A stretch of DNA of 9,464 nt, taken from Micrococcales bacterium (lineage in GTDB: Bacteria > Actinomycetota > Actinomycetes > Actinomycetales > Dermatophilaceae). The position numbers and the translations under genes are program-made. Shown piece by piece: positions 1 through 5,935 of this stretch (positions within the stretch are counted from its first letter, which is position 1; every line of letters begins with the position of its first letter). The stretch lies in the NCBI GenBank assembly GCA_030537915.1, contig JAUNUZ010000061.1, positions 1-9,464 on the forward strand. The letters are read 5' to 3'. The notes under the pieces were generated by a model, which saw only the letters and a list, made by a program, of their open reading frames with translations, was not told where the DNA came from and made no database searches.

Positions 1-398
1 GCGCCTTGTCGAACCTGGCGTCCAACGCCGTGAAGTTCACGCCCTCCGGGGGATCGGTGCGCTTGTCCTGTCGGCCGTCCGCCGACGGCAGGTCGGTCGA
101 GATCCGCTGTGCCGACACCGGCATGGGAGTCCCCCACGCCGAGACCAAGCTCTTGTTCACCCGATTCTTCCGTGCGAGCAATGCCTCCAGAGAGCAGATT
201 CCCGGCACGGGCCTTGGGTTGGTCATCGTCCACGACATCGTCGCGCGCCATGAGGGAACCATCGAGGTCGCCTCGGCGGAGGGCCGGGGTGCGACCTTCA
301 CGATGATTCTGCCGGCCTCACCCGAGCGCGGCCGGTGCGCCGTGCATGACAAGCCCGAGCGGGCGACGTACTCGCCATTCCAGAAGGCCAACACCTGA
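1..398 (+). CDS. Sensor histidine kinase, C-terminal ATP-binding domain (5' end outside window)
   Basis: This is the last 131 or so residues of a two-component sensor kinase; the reading frame is already open at the window edge, so the sensor and phospho-acceptor domains cannot be seen. The visible part is a HATPase_c domain with its boxes in order: N box (LSNLASNAVKFTP, from base 6), G1 box (DTGMGVP, near base 117), F box (LFTRFFRAS) and G2 box (GTGLGLVIV). These bind ATP for autophosphorylation of a histidine in the missing part. The domain ends near the ILP strand and is followed by a polar tail of about 25 residues without a recognisable motif. The TTG at base 6 lies inside the N box and is not a start. 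No response regulator is visible downstream, so the partner and signal are unknown. In many actinomycetes rho lies just before rpmE; here this kinase takes that place. Confidence 0.93.
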   Translation, partial: ALSNLASNAVKFTPSGGSVRLSCRPSADGRSVEIRCADTGMGVPHAETKLLFTRFFRASNASREQIPGTGLGLVIVHDIVARHEGTIEVASAEGRGATFTMILPASPERGRCAVHDKPERATYSPFQKANT

Positions 399-426
399 CG
401 GAGCCGGGTCCGGGTTTGGGCACGGT

Positions 427-455
427 TTGGGCCCAAGTCCGCGCGGTGGAATAAT
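427..455 (+). promoter_or_regulatory. Probable sigma70-type promoter of rpmE
   Basis: The -35 element is TTGGGC (427-432) and the -10 element is AATAAT (450-455, five of six bases match TATAAT), with the ideal 17-bp spacer. A TG one base before the -10 (447-448) makes it an extended -10. Predicted transcription start is about 462, which gives an 81-nt leader before rpmE. This AT-rich patch stands out in GC-rich DNA. The -35 lies in a 10-bp palindrome (TTGGGCCCAA, 427-436) and in the second copy of a 9-bp direct repeat (413-421 and 424-432), either of which might be a binding site. Confidence 0.65.
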
Positions 456-461
456 GGGAGG

Positions 462-542
462 CTGGTCGCCGGTTCACGCAGCGTCACCGTTCATCCCCAT
501 GGGCTGCGACCCGGCGAACTCGCCCACTTCGAGGAGATCCCG
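462..542 (+). promoter_or_regulatory. Structured rpmE leader, candidate L31 autoregulatory element
   Basis: The predicted 5' UTR can fold into a two-part stem. The outer stem pairs TCGCCGG (466-472) with CCGGCGA (511-517). The inner stem pairs CGCAGC (477-482) with GCTGCG (503-508), with an asymmetric internal loop of 4 and 2 nt between them and a 20-nt apical loop. The structure ends 13 nt before the Shine-Dalgarno GAGGAG (531-536). Leader RNAs upstream of L31 genes have been proposed as ribosomal-protein autoregulatory elements in several phyla, including Actinobacteria. Membership of that class here is inference from position and structure only. Confidence 0.45.
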
Positions 543-761
543 TTGCAAAAGAACATCCACCCCGACTACAACGTCACCACAGTGACCTGCACCTGCGGCT
601 CGACGTTCCAGACTCGTAGCACCGCGGGTTCCGGCCGCATCAGCGCCGACGTGTGCAGCCAGTGCCACCCCTTCTACACGGGCAAGCAGAAGATCCTCGA
701 CACCGGTGGCCGCGTAGCGCGTTTCCAGCAGCGCTACGGCACGAAGGCTGCTGCCAAGTAG
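543..761 (+). CDS. rpmE: 50S ribosomal protein bL31 (zinc-binding form)
   Basis: This 72-residue protein is a structural part of the large ribosomal subunit and contributes to the intersubunit bridge near the 5S rRNA. The start MQKNIHPDY is typical for the family. Cysteines at 16, 18, 38 and 41 form the CxC...CxxC zinc site, so this is the C+ form; the zinc-free paralogue that Zur controls in several bacteria would lack them. TTG at 543 is chosen because the protein begins at the family's usual residue and GAGGAG (531-536) lies 6 nt upstream. Length and C-terminus ([10 protein letters not shown] then a basic tail) are normal for actinobacterial L31. It is the first gene after a good promoter and a structured leader, and prfA follows after 88 bp. 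Confidence 0.97.
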   Translation: MQKNIHPDYNVTTVTCTCGSTFQTRSTAGSGRISADVCSQCHPFYTGKQKILDTGGRVARFQQRYGTKAAAK

Positions 762-771
762 CGACGTCGCG

Positions 772-812
772 CGCCGGCCCACTATTCCCGAGAGGGAGGC
801 GGGTCGGCGTTT
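772..812 (+). terminator. Hairpin after rpmE, possible weak terminator or attenuator
   Basis: CGCCGGCCC (772-780) pairs with GGGTCGGCG (801-809), nine pairs including one G-T wobble, and the last G is followed by TTT. The 20-nt loop can form a small inner hairpin, TCCC-GAGA-GGGA (786-797), closed by a GNRA-type tetraloop. It lies between rpmE and prfA, where partial termination would let the ribosomal protein be made in excess of RF1. The T-run is too short for a confident intrinsic terminator, so attenuation or mRNA processing is equally possible. Confidence 0.35.
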
Positions 813-849
813 CGCATTCCCGGCCACCGTCAGTCACCAGGAGCTCGCC

Positions 850-1971
850 ATGTCCGATCGCCCGTCTGACTCCGCTGCGGAGTCCGACCCCACCATCGCG
901 TCCGCGCGCGCCCTGGCACAAGAGCACGCCGCCCTGGAGGCTCAGCTGGCCGACCCGACCGTCCTCGCCGATCAGGGTGCGGTGCGTCGCGTCAACAAGC
1001 GGTATTCGACGCTCGGGCCGACGGTCGCGGCTTTCCGGGAGGTCGAGCGACTTCAGGGGGACCTGGGCACGGCCCGGGAACTGGCGATCCAAGATGAGTC
1101 CTTCGCTGCCGAGGTCCCGGTGCTGGCGGCCCAGCTGCAGGAGTCCTACGAAGCGTTGCGGCGCCTGCTGTTGCCCCGCGATCCCGACGACGACCGTGAC
1201 GTCATCCTCGAGGTCAAGGCGGGGGAGGGCGGCGAGGAATCGGCGCTCTTCGCCGGGGACCTCGTGCGCATGTATCTGCGCTACGCCGAGCGACGCGGCT
1301 GGTCGACCCAGGTTATCGACGCCACGGAGTCCGATCTCGGCGGCTACAAGGACATCCGGGTCGCACTCAAGGCCAAAGGGACCCCCGGCCCCGGCGAAGC
1401 CCCATGGGCGCGGCTGAAGTACGAGGGCGGCGTTCACCGCGTCCAGCGGGTGCCCGTCACCGAGAGCCAGGGGCGGATCCATACGTCGGCAGCCGGCGTC
1501 CTCGTCATGCCGGAGGTCGAGGACGCCGACGAGATCCAGATCGGCCCGAACGACCTGCGCATCGATGTCTACCGCTCCTCCGGGCCGGGCGGGCAGTCCG
1601 TCAACACGACGGACTCCGCGGTCCGGATCACCCACCTTCCCACCGGCATCGTCGTCTCGTGTCAGAACGAGAAGAGCCAGCTGCAGAACAAGGAATCCGC
1701 CCTGCGCGTGCTTCGCGCCCGGCTCCTGCAGGCGGCCCGCGAGGAGGCGGAGGCGCAAGCCTCGGCCGCCCGGCGCTCGCAGGTGCGAACCGTCGACCGC
1801 AGCGAGCGGATCCGCACCTACAACTTCCCGGAGAACCGGATTGCGGATCATCGGACAGGTTTCAAGGCCTACAACCTCGACATCGTGCTCGGTGGTGAGC
1901 TCGACCAGATCGTGCAGTCGGCGGTCGACGCCGACGAAGCGGCGCGCATGGCCGCCATCGCCGATGTCTGA
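850..1971 (+). CDS. prfA: Peptide chain release factor 1 (RF1)
   Basis: This 373-residue class I release factor reads UAA and UAG in the ribosomal A site and triggers release of the finished peptide. The GGQ catalytic motif is at residues 247-249 in [10 protein letters not shown]; the glutamine (Q249) is the residue that PrmC methylates. The codon-reading PxT motif is PVT at 202-204, within [14 protein letters not shown]. PxT rather than the SPF motif of RF2 identifies RF1. The helical N-terminal domain fills roughly residues 15-110. ATG 850 has AGGAG (839-843) 6 nt upstream. The first 20 or so residues (acidic and Ser-rich) are an extension beyond the usual 355-360 residues. The stop overlaps the start of prmC, so the two are probably translationally coupled. 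Confidence 0.97.
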   Translation: MSDRPSDSAAESDPTIASARALAQEHAALEAQLADPTVLADQGAVRRVNKRYSTLGPTVAAFREVERLQGDLGTARELAIQDESFAAEVPVLAAQLQESYEALRRLLLPRDPDDDRDVILEVKAGEGGEESALFAGDLVRMYLRYAERRGWSTQVIDATESDLGGYKDIRVALKAKGTPGPGEAPWARLKYEGGVHRVQRVPVTESQGRIHTSAAGVLVMPEVEDADEIQIGPNDLRIDVYRSSGPGGQSVNTTDSAVRITHLPTGIVVSCQNEKSQLQNKESALRVLRARLLQAAREEAEAQASAARRSQVRTVDRSERIRTYNFPENRIADHRTGFKAYNLDIVLGGELDQIVQSAVDADEAARMAAIADV

Positions 1972-3010
1972 GGTTCCACGTGCGGGGTACGCCCTGGCGA
2001 GCGCGCTTCGCGAGGCGACCACGCGCTTGCAGGCCGCCGGTATCGACAACGGGCGCTCCGACGCGGTCACCCTGGCCGCCCATCTGCTGCGCTCGGGCTG
2101 TGGCGAGGTCGAGCGGCTGGCCATCTTGGGAGCACCGACGCCTACCGGATTCGACGACCTCGTAGCGCGACGCGCCCAGCGGGTGCCGCTGCAGCACCTC
2201 ACCGGACGAGCCGCCTTCCGGCACCTCGAGTTGTCGGTGGGGCCTGGCGTCTTCGTCCCGCGCCCTGAGACCGAGGTGCTCGTCGACCTTGCCTTGCTCG
2301 CCTTGGACGCACTTCGCGCGGCGACTGCGGCATCGCGCCCCGGTTCGGGGCCGGCGCGATTGGTCGACCTGTGCACCGGGTCGGGCGCCATCGCGCTGTC
2401 AGTCGCCCATGAGAGACCAGCGACGCGCGTCTTCGCTGTCGAGTTGTCGGCGCAAGCACACGCCTTCGCCCGGGCCAATGCCGACCGACTCGGGCTCGAC
2501 ATCGACCTGCGCCAAGGCGACGCGACGACGGCCTTCGACGACCTTCTCGGGAGAGTCGACGTCGTCGTGACCAATCCGCCCTACATTCCCGACGGCGCCG
2601 TGCCGATAGACCCCGAGGTGGCCGGCCACGACCCGGCCGTGGCGCTCTACGGCGGGGGAGACGGGCTCGAGTTGCCGATGCGACTCATCGAGCGCGCCGC
2701 ACTCCTGCTGCGCCCCGGCGGGGTGCTTCTCGTGGAGCACGGTGAGCTCCAGGGCGGTGACCTGCGGGCTCGACTCCAGCCGTCAGATCCACGCGATCTA
2801 TCCCAAACGCCCGCGGCGCAGTCCGGGTACGGAGCAGCAACGACCTGGCAAGACGTCCACGATCACCGTGACCTGACCGGCCGACCACGCGTACTGCGCG
2901 CAGTGCGTGCTCGCGAAATCATGGAGCGGACAGCGGGCGAGCAGGACTCCGGAGGGCTCGCCGACGAAGGCGCCTCCTCGACCAGGGCGGCAGCAGCAGA
3001 GACTTGCTGA
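1964..3010 (+). CDS. prmC: Release factor glutamine N5-methyltransferase
   Basis: PrmC (HemK) uses S-adenosylmethionine to methylate the side-chain amide of the GGQ glutamine in release factors, which speeds peptide release. Its substrate RF1 is encoded by the gene it overlaps by 8 nt. The visible motifs are the SAM-binding loop DLCTGSGA (from residue 135) and the NPPY catalytic motif at 204-207, in [12 protein letters not shown]. The conserved N-terminal substrate-recognition helices include [14 protein letters not shown] and [15 protein letters not shown] 1964 is chosen because the N-terminal domain follows at once and the frame further upstream lies within prfA. At 348 residues it is longer than the usual 280-300. 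About 30 extra residues follow the canonical end near [10 protein letters not shown]; this tail is rich in Ala, Ser, Gly and Glu and shows no motif. The domain itself is intact. Confidence 0.95.
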   Translation: MSEVPRAGYALASALREATTRLQAAGIDNGRSDAVTLAAHLLRSGCGEVERLAILGAPTPTGFDDLVARRAQRVPLQHLTGRAAFRHLELSVGPGVFVPRPETEVLVDLALLALDALRAATAASRPGSGPARLVDLCTGSGAIALSVAHERPATRVFAVELSAQAHAFARANADRLGLDIDLRQGDATTAFDDLLGRVDVVVTNPPYIPDGAVPIDPEVAGHDPAVALYGGGDGLELPMRLIERAALLLRPGGVLLVEHGELQGGDLRARLQPSDPRDLSQTPAAQSGYGAATTWQDVHDHRDLTGRPRVLRAVRAREIMERTAGEQDSGGLADEGASSTRAAAAETC

Positions 3011-3069
3011 ACGCAAGCGCAGCTGACGAGCGGCCGATATCGACGGACGCGCGACCCAGCGCCGGTCGG

Positions 3070-3099
3070 TCGGCACCCGGCGGACGGCGCCCGTAAACT
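3070..3099 (+). promoter_or_regulatory. Candidate promoter for a leaderless tsaC transcript
   Basis: The -10-like TAAACT (3094-3099) fits the actinobacterial TANNNT pattern and ends 7 bases before the tsaC ATG (3107), so the predicted transcription start falls on or next to the start codon. A weak -35 TCGGCA (3070-3075, four of six) lies 18 bp upstream. There is no Shine-Dalgarno sequence before this ATG, unlike the neighbouring genes, which supports a leaderless mRNA. The rest of the 96-bp gap after prmC holds only GC-rich sequence with a 6-bp inverted repeat (3059-3064 and 3085-3090). Confidence 0.55.
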
Positions 3100-3106
3100 C
3101 CAGATC

Positions 3107-3802
3107 ATGAGCTCGGTCATCGACTGCACCGACGCGGGGGACATCGAGGAGACGGTGCGCTTCGCGGCCTCCGCCGTGCGCCGGGGTGAACTCATCGTCC
3201 TCCCGACGGACACGGTCTACGGGGTGGGAGCGAATGCCTTCGATGCGGCGGCCGTGCGGGCCTTGCTTGCAGCCAAGGGGCGCGGCCGGGACACCCCGAT
3301 CGCCGTGCTCGTGCCCGATCCCCGCACCGTCGACGGTCTGGCGGTCGACGTCCCCGCCTACGCGCGCCGTCTCATCGAGGAGTTCTGGCCCGGCCCGCTG
3401 ACCCTCGTGCTGCGCGCGCAGACCTCGCTGCTGTGGGATCTAGGCGACACCAATGGCACCGTCGGGCTGCGGATGCCGGATCAAGAGGTGGCCCTCGCGC
3501 TCCTCGCCCAGACCGGTCCCATGGCCGTGACCAGCGCGAACAAGCACGGCCAACCCGCCGCAACGACGGTGGAGGAGGCCCGCGAGCAACTCGGGAAGGA
3601 CGTGGCCATCTACCTCGACGGTGGACCCTGCGACGGCCAGCCACCCTCGACGATCCTGGACTGCACGAAGGACGAGCCCGTGGTCCTGAGAAGGGGGGGG
3701 CTGCGCGACGAGGACATCTTCGCGGCGCTGGGCGCCGGCACCGAGGGCTCGCAGGAGTCGGATTCCGCGTCCGTCGACCCGCACCGACCACCGGTGGGCT
3801 GA
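3107..3802 (+). CDS. tsaC: L-threonylcarbamoyladenylate synthase (TsaC/Sua5/YrdC family)
   Basis: This enzyme makes threonylcarbamoyl-AMP from threonine, bicarbonate and ATP. That is the first step of the t6A modification at position 37 of tRNAs that read ANN codons. Family motifs are in order: PTDTVYG (33-39), the basic pocket K57/R59 in AAKGRGRDTP, WPGPLT (94-99), TSAN (142-145) and STILD (181-185). At 231 residues it is the short form without the C-terminal Sua5 domain. ATG 3107 is supported by the family's usual N-terminal length and by a -10 element that implies leaderless expression. A run of eight G (3693-3700, residues 196-198) lies near the C-terminus and could slip during replication. 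The last 20 residues or so are a polar tail. The next gene starts 9 bp later, so the two are probably cotranscribed. Confidence 0.95.
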   Translation: MSSVIDCTDAGDIEETVRFAASAVRRGELIVLPTDTVYGVGANAFDAAAVRALLAAKGRGRDTPIAVLVPDPRTVDGLAVDVPAYARRLIEEFWPGPLTLVLRAQTSLLWDLGDTNGTVGLRMPDQEVALALLAQTGPMAVTSANKHGQPAATTVEEAREQLGKDVAIYLDGGPCDGQPPSTILDCTKDEPVVLRRGGLRDEDIFAALGAGTEGSQESDSASVDPHRPPVG

Positions 3803-3811
3803 GGCGATCGG

Positions 3812-4924
3812 GTGCGCGAGTACTTCCTCGTCTGTATCGTCTCAGGGGTCCTGACCTTCGCGTTCACCCCGGGAATCCGCTGGCTCGCCGTCCGGCTGGG
3901 AGCCGCGTCGCCGGTGCGCGCCCGCGACGTGCACTCACACCCGATCCCGCGCCTGGGCGGGGTCGCGATGCTGCTGGGCTTCCTCGGCTCGGTTGTCGTG
4001 GCGAGCCGCTTGCCGCACCTGTCCCAGATCTTCGAGACCCTCGAGATGCGAGGTGTCGTGATCGGGGCGGTGATCATCACGTTCGTCGGCGCGGTCGATG
4101 ACGTCCGCGAGCTCGACGCGCTCACCAAACTCGCCGGTCAGGTCATCGCCGCTGGCGCCATGGCCTTCTTCGGCGTGCAGCTGTTGTCGCTGCCGCTCTT
4201 CGGAGTCACCGTGCTGCCGGCGCCCGTGCTCGTCGGGCTAACGGTCCTCATCGTCCTCGTGACGACCAACGCGGTGAACTTCATCGACGGTCTCGACGGG
4301 TTGGCCGCAGGGATCGTCGCGATCGCGGCTCTGGCGTTCTATCTCTACGCCTACCAGCTCTCCTACACCTTCGATCCGCCCAATGTCATGTCGGCGGCGA
4401 CGTTCATCACGGCGGCCACTCTGGGGATGTGCTTGGGCTTCCTCCCGCATAATTTCTACCCGGCGCGCCTCTTCATGGGCGATGCCGGGGCGCTCCTGCT
4501 CGGGCTGCTGCTCGCGGCGGCCACCATCTCGATGGTAGGGAACATCGACCCGTCGGCGCAGGTCAGCCGCAACGCCGAAGTAGCCCTCTACCTGCCGATC
4601 GTGCTGCCGCTGGCGATCATGTCGATCCCGCTGCTCGACATGACGCTCGCGGTGGTGCGCCGGACCCGGCGCGGTCAGCGGCCGTGGCACCCCGACACCC
4701 AGCACCTGCAGCACCGCATGCTCGCCATCGGACACACACACCGACGAGCAGTCCTGCTGCTCTACCTGTGGGCGGCGATCGTCGCCTTCGGGGTCGTCTC
4801 GTTCGCCTTCGTCGACGGGCTATGGCCCGTCGTAACGATCGCGGTGGCGACCCTGCTGGCGCTCGTCCTCACCGCCCATCTTCCGGACTGGCTACGCCTC
4901 AGGACGCGGAGCGAACGACGGTAG
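3812..4924 (+). CDS. Polyprenyl-phosphate N-acetylhexosamine-1-phosphate transferase (WecA/TagO-like, GT4 family)
   Basis: This integral membrane enzyme transfers a sugar-1-phosphate, usually GlcNAc-1-P from UDP-GlcNAc, to undecaprenyl or decaprenyl phosphate, the first step of a cell-wall polysaccharide or teichoic-acid linkage unit. Family landmarks in its 370 residues are the metal-binding DD pair (96-97) in GAVDDVRELD, NFIDGLDGLAAG (156-167), the catalytic Asp region FMGDAGALLLG (221-231) and the cytoplasmic HLQHRMLAIGHTHRRAV loop (298 onwards). About ten or eleven hydrophobic helices are seen. GTG 3812 has GAGG (3801-3804) 7 nt upstream. The M. tuberculosis gene in this position, Rv1302, is annotated wecA/rfe and serves arabinogalactan; in a non-mycolate organism the acceptor polymer is unknown. 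MraY is less likely because the His-rich loop and NFIDGLDG wording fit WecA/TagO. Confidence 0.9.
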   Translation: MREYFLVCIVSGVLTFAFTPGIRWLAVRLGAASPVRARDVHSHPIPRLGGVAMLLGFLGSVVVASRLPHLSQIFETLEMRGVVIGAVIITFVGAVDDVRELDALTKLAGQVIAAGAMAFFGVQLLSLPLFGVTVLPAPVLVGLTVLIVLVTTNAVNFIDGLDGLAAGIVAIAALAFYLYAYQLSYTFDPPNVMSAATFITAATLGMCLGFLPHNFYPARLFMGDAGALLLGLLLAAATISMVGNIDPSAQVSRNAEVALYLPIVLPLAIMSIPLLDMTLAVVRRTRRGQRPWHPDTQHLQHRMLAIGHTHRRAVLLLYLWAAIVAFGVVSFAFVDGLWPVVTIAVATLLALVLTAHLPDWLRLRTRSERR

Positions 4925-4982
4925 GGTTTGCTGGACTTGGACGCACGTCACAGCGGTCAGGCATCTCGCGGCCCCTAGTGAC

Positions 4983-5008
4983 ACGCTTGTGATAATCTTC
5001 ACAAGCGT
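4983..5008 (+). promoter_or_regulatory. 26-bp palindromic operator upstream of the ATP synthase operon (Rex- or CRP-type)
   Basis: ACGCTTGTGA (4983-4992) and TCACAAGCGT (4999-5008) are perfect 10-bp inverted arms around the 6-bp centre TAATCT. The core TGTGATAATCTTCACA matches the Rex redox-repressor consensus TGTGAANNNNTTCACA at 11 of 12 defined positions. It also matches the cAMP-receptor (CRP/GlxR) consensus TGTGA-N6-TCACA perfectly. The palindrome covers the probable -10 of the operon and its predicted start site (about -20 to +6), a position typical of a repressor site. Which protein binds cannot be settled from the sequence. Confidence 0.75.
4988..4996 (+). promoter_or_regulatory. Extended -10 promoter element of the atp operon
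   Basis: TG-T-GATAAT (4988-4996) reads as an extended -10: GATAAT matches TATAAT at five of six bases and is preceded by TGn. The predicted start is near 5003, which leaves a leader of about 69 nt before atpI. I see no good -35 at 16-18 bp (the region is GC-rich). The nearby GTGACA (4978-4983) is only 7 bp away and cannot pair with this -10. A weak -35 would suit an activated or otherwise regulated promoter. Confidence 0.5.
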
Positions 5009-5071
5009 AACGAGAGGCGCGCCCGGCGCTCATCCTGACGAGGGGTCCCGGAAGAAGCCAGGAGGTGGGCC

Positions 5072-5533
5072 ATGCGGGTAGACATCGGCGTCGTGCGGAC
5101 ACGCGAGCCCTTCGCCCGCATGCTGCTCGCGGGTGCGGCTGCCACTGCTGTCTACGGTTTCGTGGCCTGCGGTGTGCTCGCAGTGGTCGACGGCCCCGTG
5201 CCCGCTCTTAACGCGGGCGTCGCCGCTTTCCTGGTCCTTCTCCTTTTCGTTGCGGGTGCTCTCGGCGTCCACGCCGTCCTGGGCTCCGACGCGCGGGCCG
5301 CGGCGAGCGCGCTGATGGGCGCGCTCGTGGTCTACGTCGGACAGTTGACGCTCGGAACCGCCCTCGTCCTGGTGCTGCGGGACCTGCCGGGACTGGACCG
5401 GGACGCGATCGCGATCGGTGGGCTCGGGGCGGCGCTGGCGTGGCAGGTCGGTATGGTGGCAGGTTTCCTCACCTCGCGAGTCCTGGTCTTCGAGCCGGCT
5501 ACCGCGACGACGCCCGCAGGGAGCCGACCGTGA
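5072..5533 (+). CDS. atpI: ATP synthase protein I-like membrane protein
   Basis: This 153-residue protein has four predicted membrane helices (roughly 17-39, 45-68, 78-102 and 112-137) and short polar ends. It sits at the head of the atp operon, where atpI-type genes normally lie. AtpI proteins are thought to help assemble or stabilise the c-ring and are not part of the finished enzyme. The sequence is poorly conserved even within the family, so the name rests mainly on topology, size and position; the Rv1303-type 'hypothetical membrane protein' is the mycobacterial counterpart. ATG 5072 is preceded by a strong Shine-Dalgarno, AGGAGGTG (5060-5067). Its stop overlaps the GTG start of the next gene by 4 nt, which implies translational coupling. 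Confidence 0.7.
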   Translation: MRVDIGVVRTREPFARMLLAGAAATAVYGFVACGVLAVVDGPVPALNAGVAAFLVLLLFVAGALGVHAVLGSDARAAASALMGALVVYVGQLTLGTALVLVLRDLPGLDRDAIAIGGLGAALAWQVGMVAGFLTSRVLVFEPATATTPAGSRP

Positions 5534-5772
5534 TATCGCCCCGACGCAAGAAGCCCGAGCGCGATCCCACCGCCGAGACTGTCGACACGCGCGGCCAGGA
5601 TGACACCGGTCCGATGGTTACCGCTTATCTCATTTCCGGGCCTGTCATCTACGGTGCCCTGGGTTGGCTGGCCGACGGCTGGCTCGGCACGAAGTTCCTC
5701 CTGCCGACCGGCCTGCTCGCGGGGATGGCCATGTCCTTGTACATCGTTTGGCTCCGGTACGGTAAGCCTTGA
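5530..5772 (+). CDS. atpZ: AtpZ/AtpI-family small membrane protein
   Basis: This 80-residue protein has a charged N-terminal segment (residues 2-27, beginning with a basic patch PRRKKPER) and two membrane helices in a hairpin (about 32-50 and 56-75). The pattern GALGWLADGWLGT followed by LPTGLLAGM resembles the AtpZ family, which typically shows a G-x-G-x-x-x-D-x-x-x-G-T turn between two helices. AtpZ has been linked to ATP synthase assembly and, in alkaliphilic Bacillus, to a Mg/Ca transport activity with AtpI. The start is GTG 5530, which overlaps the atpI stop in GTGA; AGGGAG (5518-5523) lies 6 nt upstream. The frame stays open further upstream, but that part lies inside atpI and has no ribosome site. 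It is easily missed because of its size and non-ATG start. Confidence 0.75.
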   Translation: MISPRRKKPERDPTAETVDTRGQDDTGPMVTAYLISGPVIYGALGWLADGWLGTKFLLPTGLLAGMAMSLYIVWLRYGKP

Positions 5773-5800
5773 CCGGGCGACCCGGGCCCGCTTGCAGCGG

Positions 5801-5872
5801 CGCGCACGGTTGTTCGTGCGCGGTTCCCAGCCCGTTGCGTCACGGCGGCGGCGCCCGGCCTGGGCAACCAGG
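5801..5872 (+). promoter_or_regulatory. Two hairpins in the atpZ-atpB gap
   Basis: The 163-bp gap before atpB carries a GC-rich hairpin, CGCGCACG (5801-5808) with CGTGCGCG (5815-5822) around a GTTGTT loop. A smaller hairpin follows, CCTGG (5859-5863) with CCAGG (5868-5872) around a GCAA tetraloop. Neither is followed by a T-run, so they are not classical terminators. They could be mRNA processing or stability elements separating the assembly genes from the structural atp genes. I see no convincing promoter in the gap. Confidence 0.4.
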
Positions 5873-5935
5873 GATAGGCGCGTCAGCCTGCAGCACGACA
5901 GCTCGTAGTTCGACATCGACATGCAAGGAGATCTT

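Noticed and set aside
640..2574. A 644-codon open frame on the minus strand, antisense to prfA and prmC
   Set aside because: The sense strand has two clearly recognisable genes with all motifs. The antisense product shows no domain and has the Arg/Asp/Gly-rich composition typical of shadow frames in GC-rich DNA.
3433..4101. A plus-strand open frame bridging tsaC and the WecA-like gene, possibly joined to tsaC by slippage at the G8 run
   Set aside because: Its translation is Arg/Gly-rich low complexity without a motif, and both real genes fully explain the region.
4978..4983. GTGACA as a -35 element for the atp promoter
   Set aside because: It matches TTGACA at five of six bases, but only 7 bp separate it from GATAAT, and no -10 lies at the right distance downstream.
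5921..5935. ATG 5921 as the start of atpB
   Set aside because: The Shine-Dalgarno AAGGAG lies inside these first codons and points to GTG 5936; nothing precedes the ATG.
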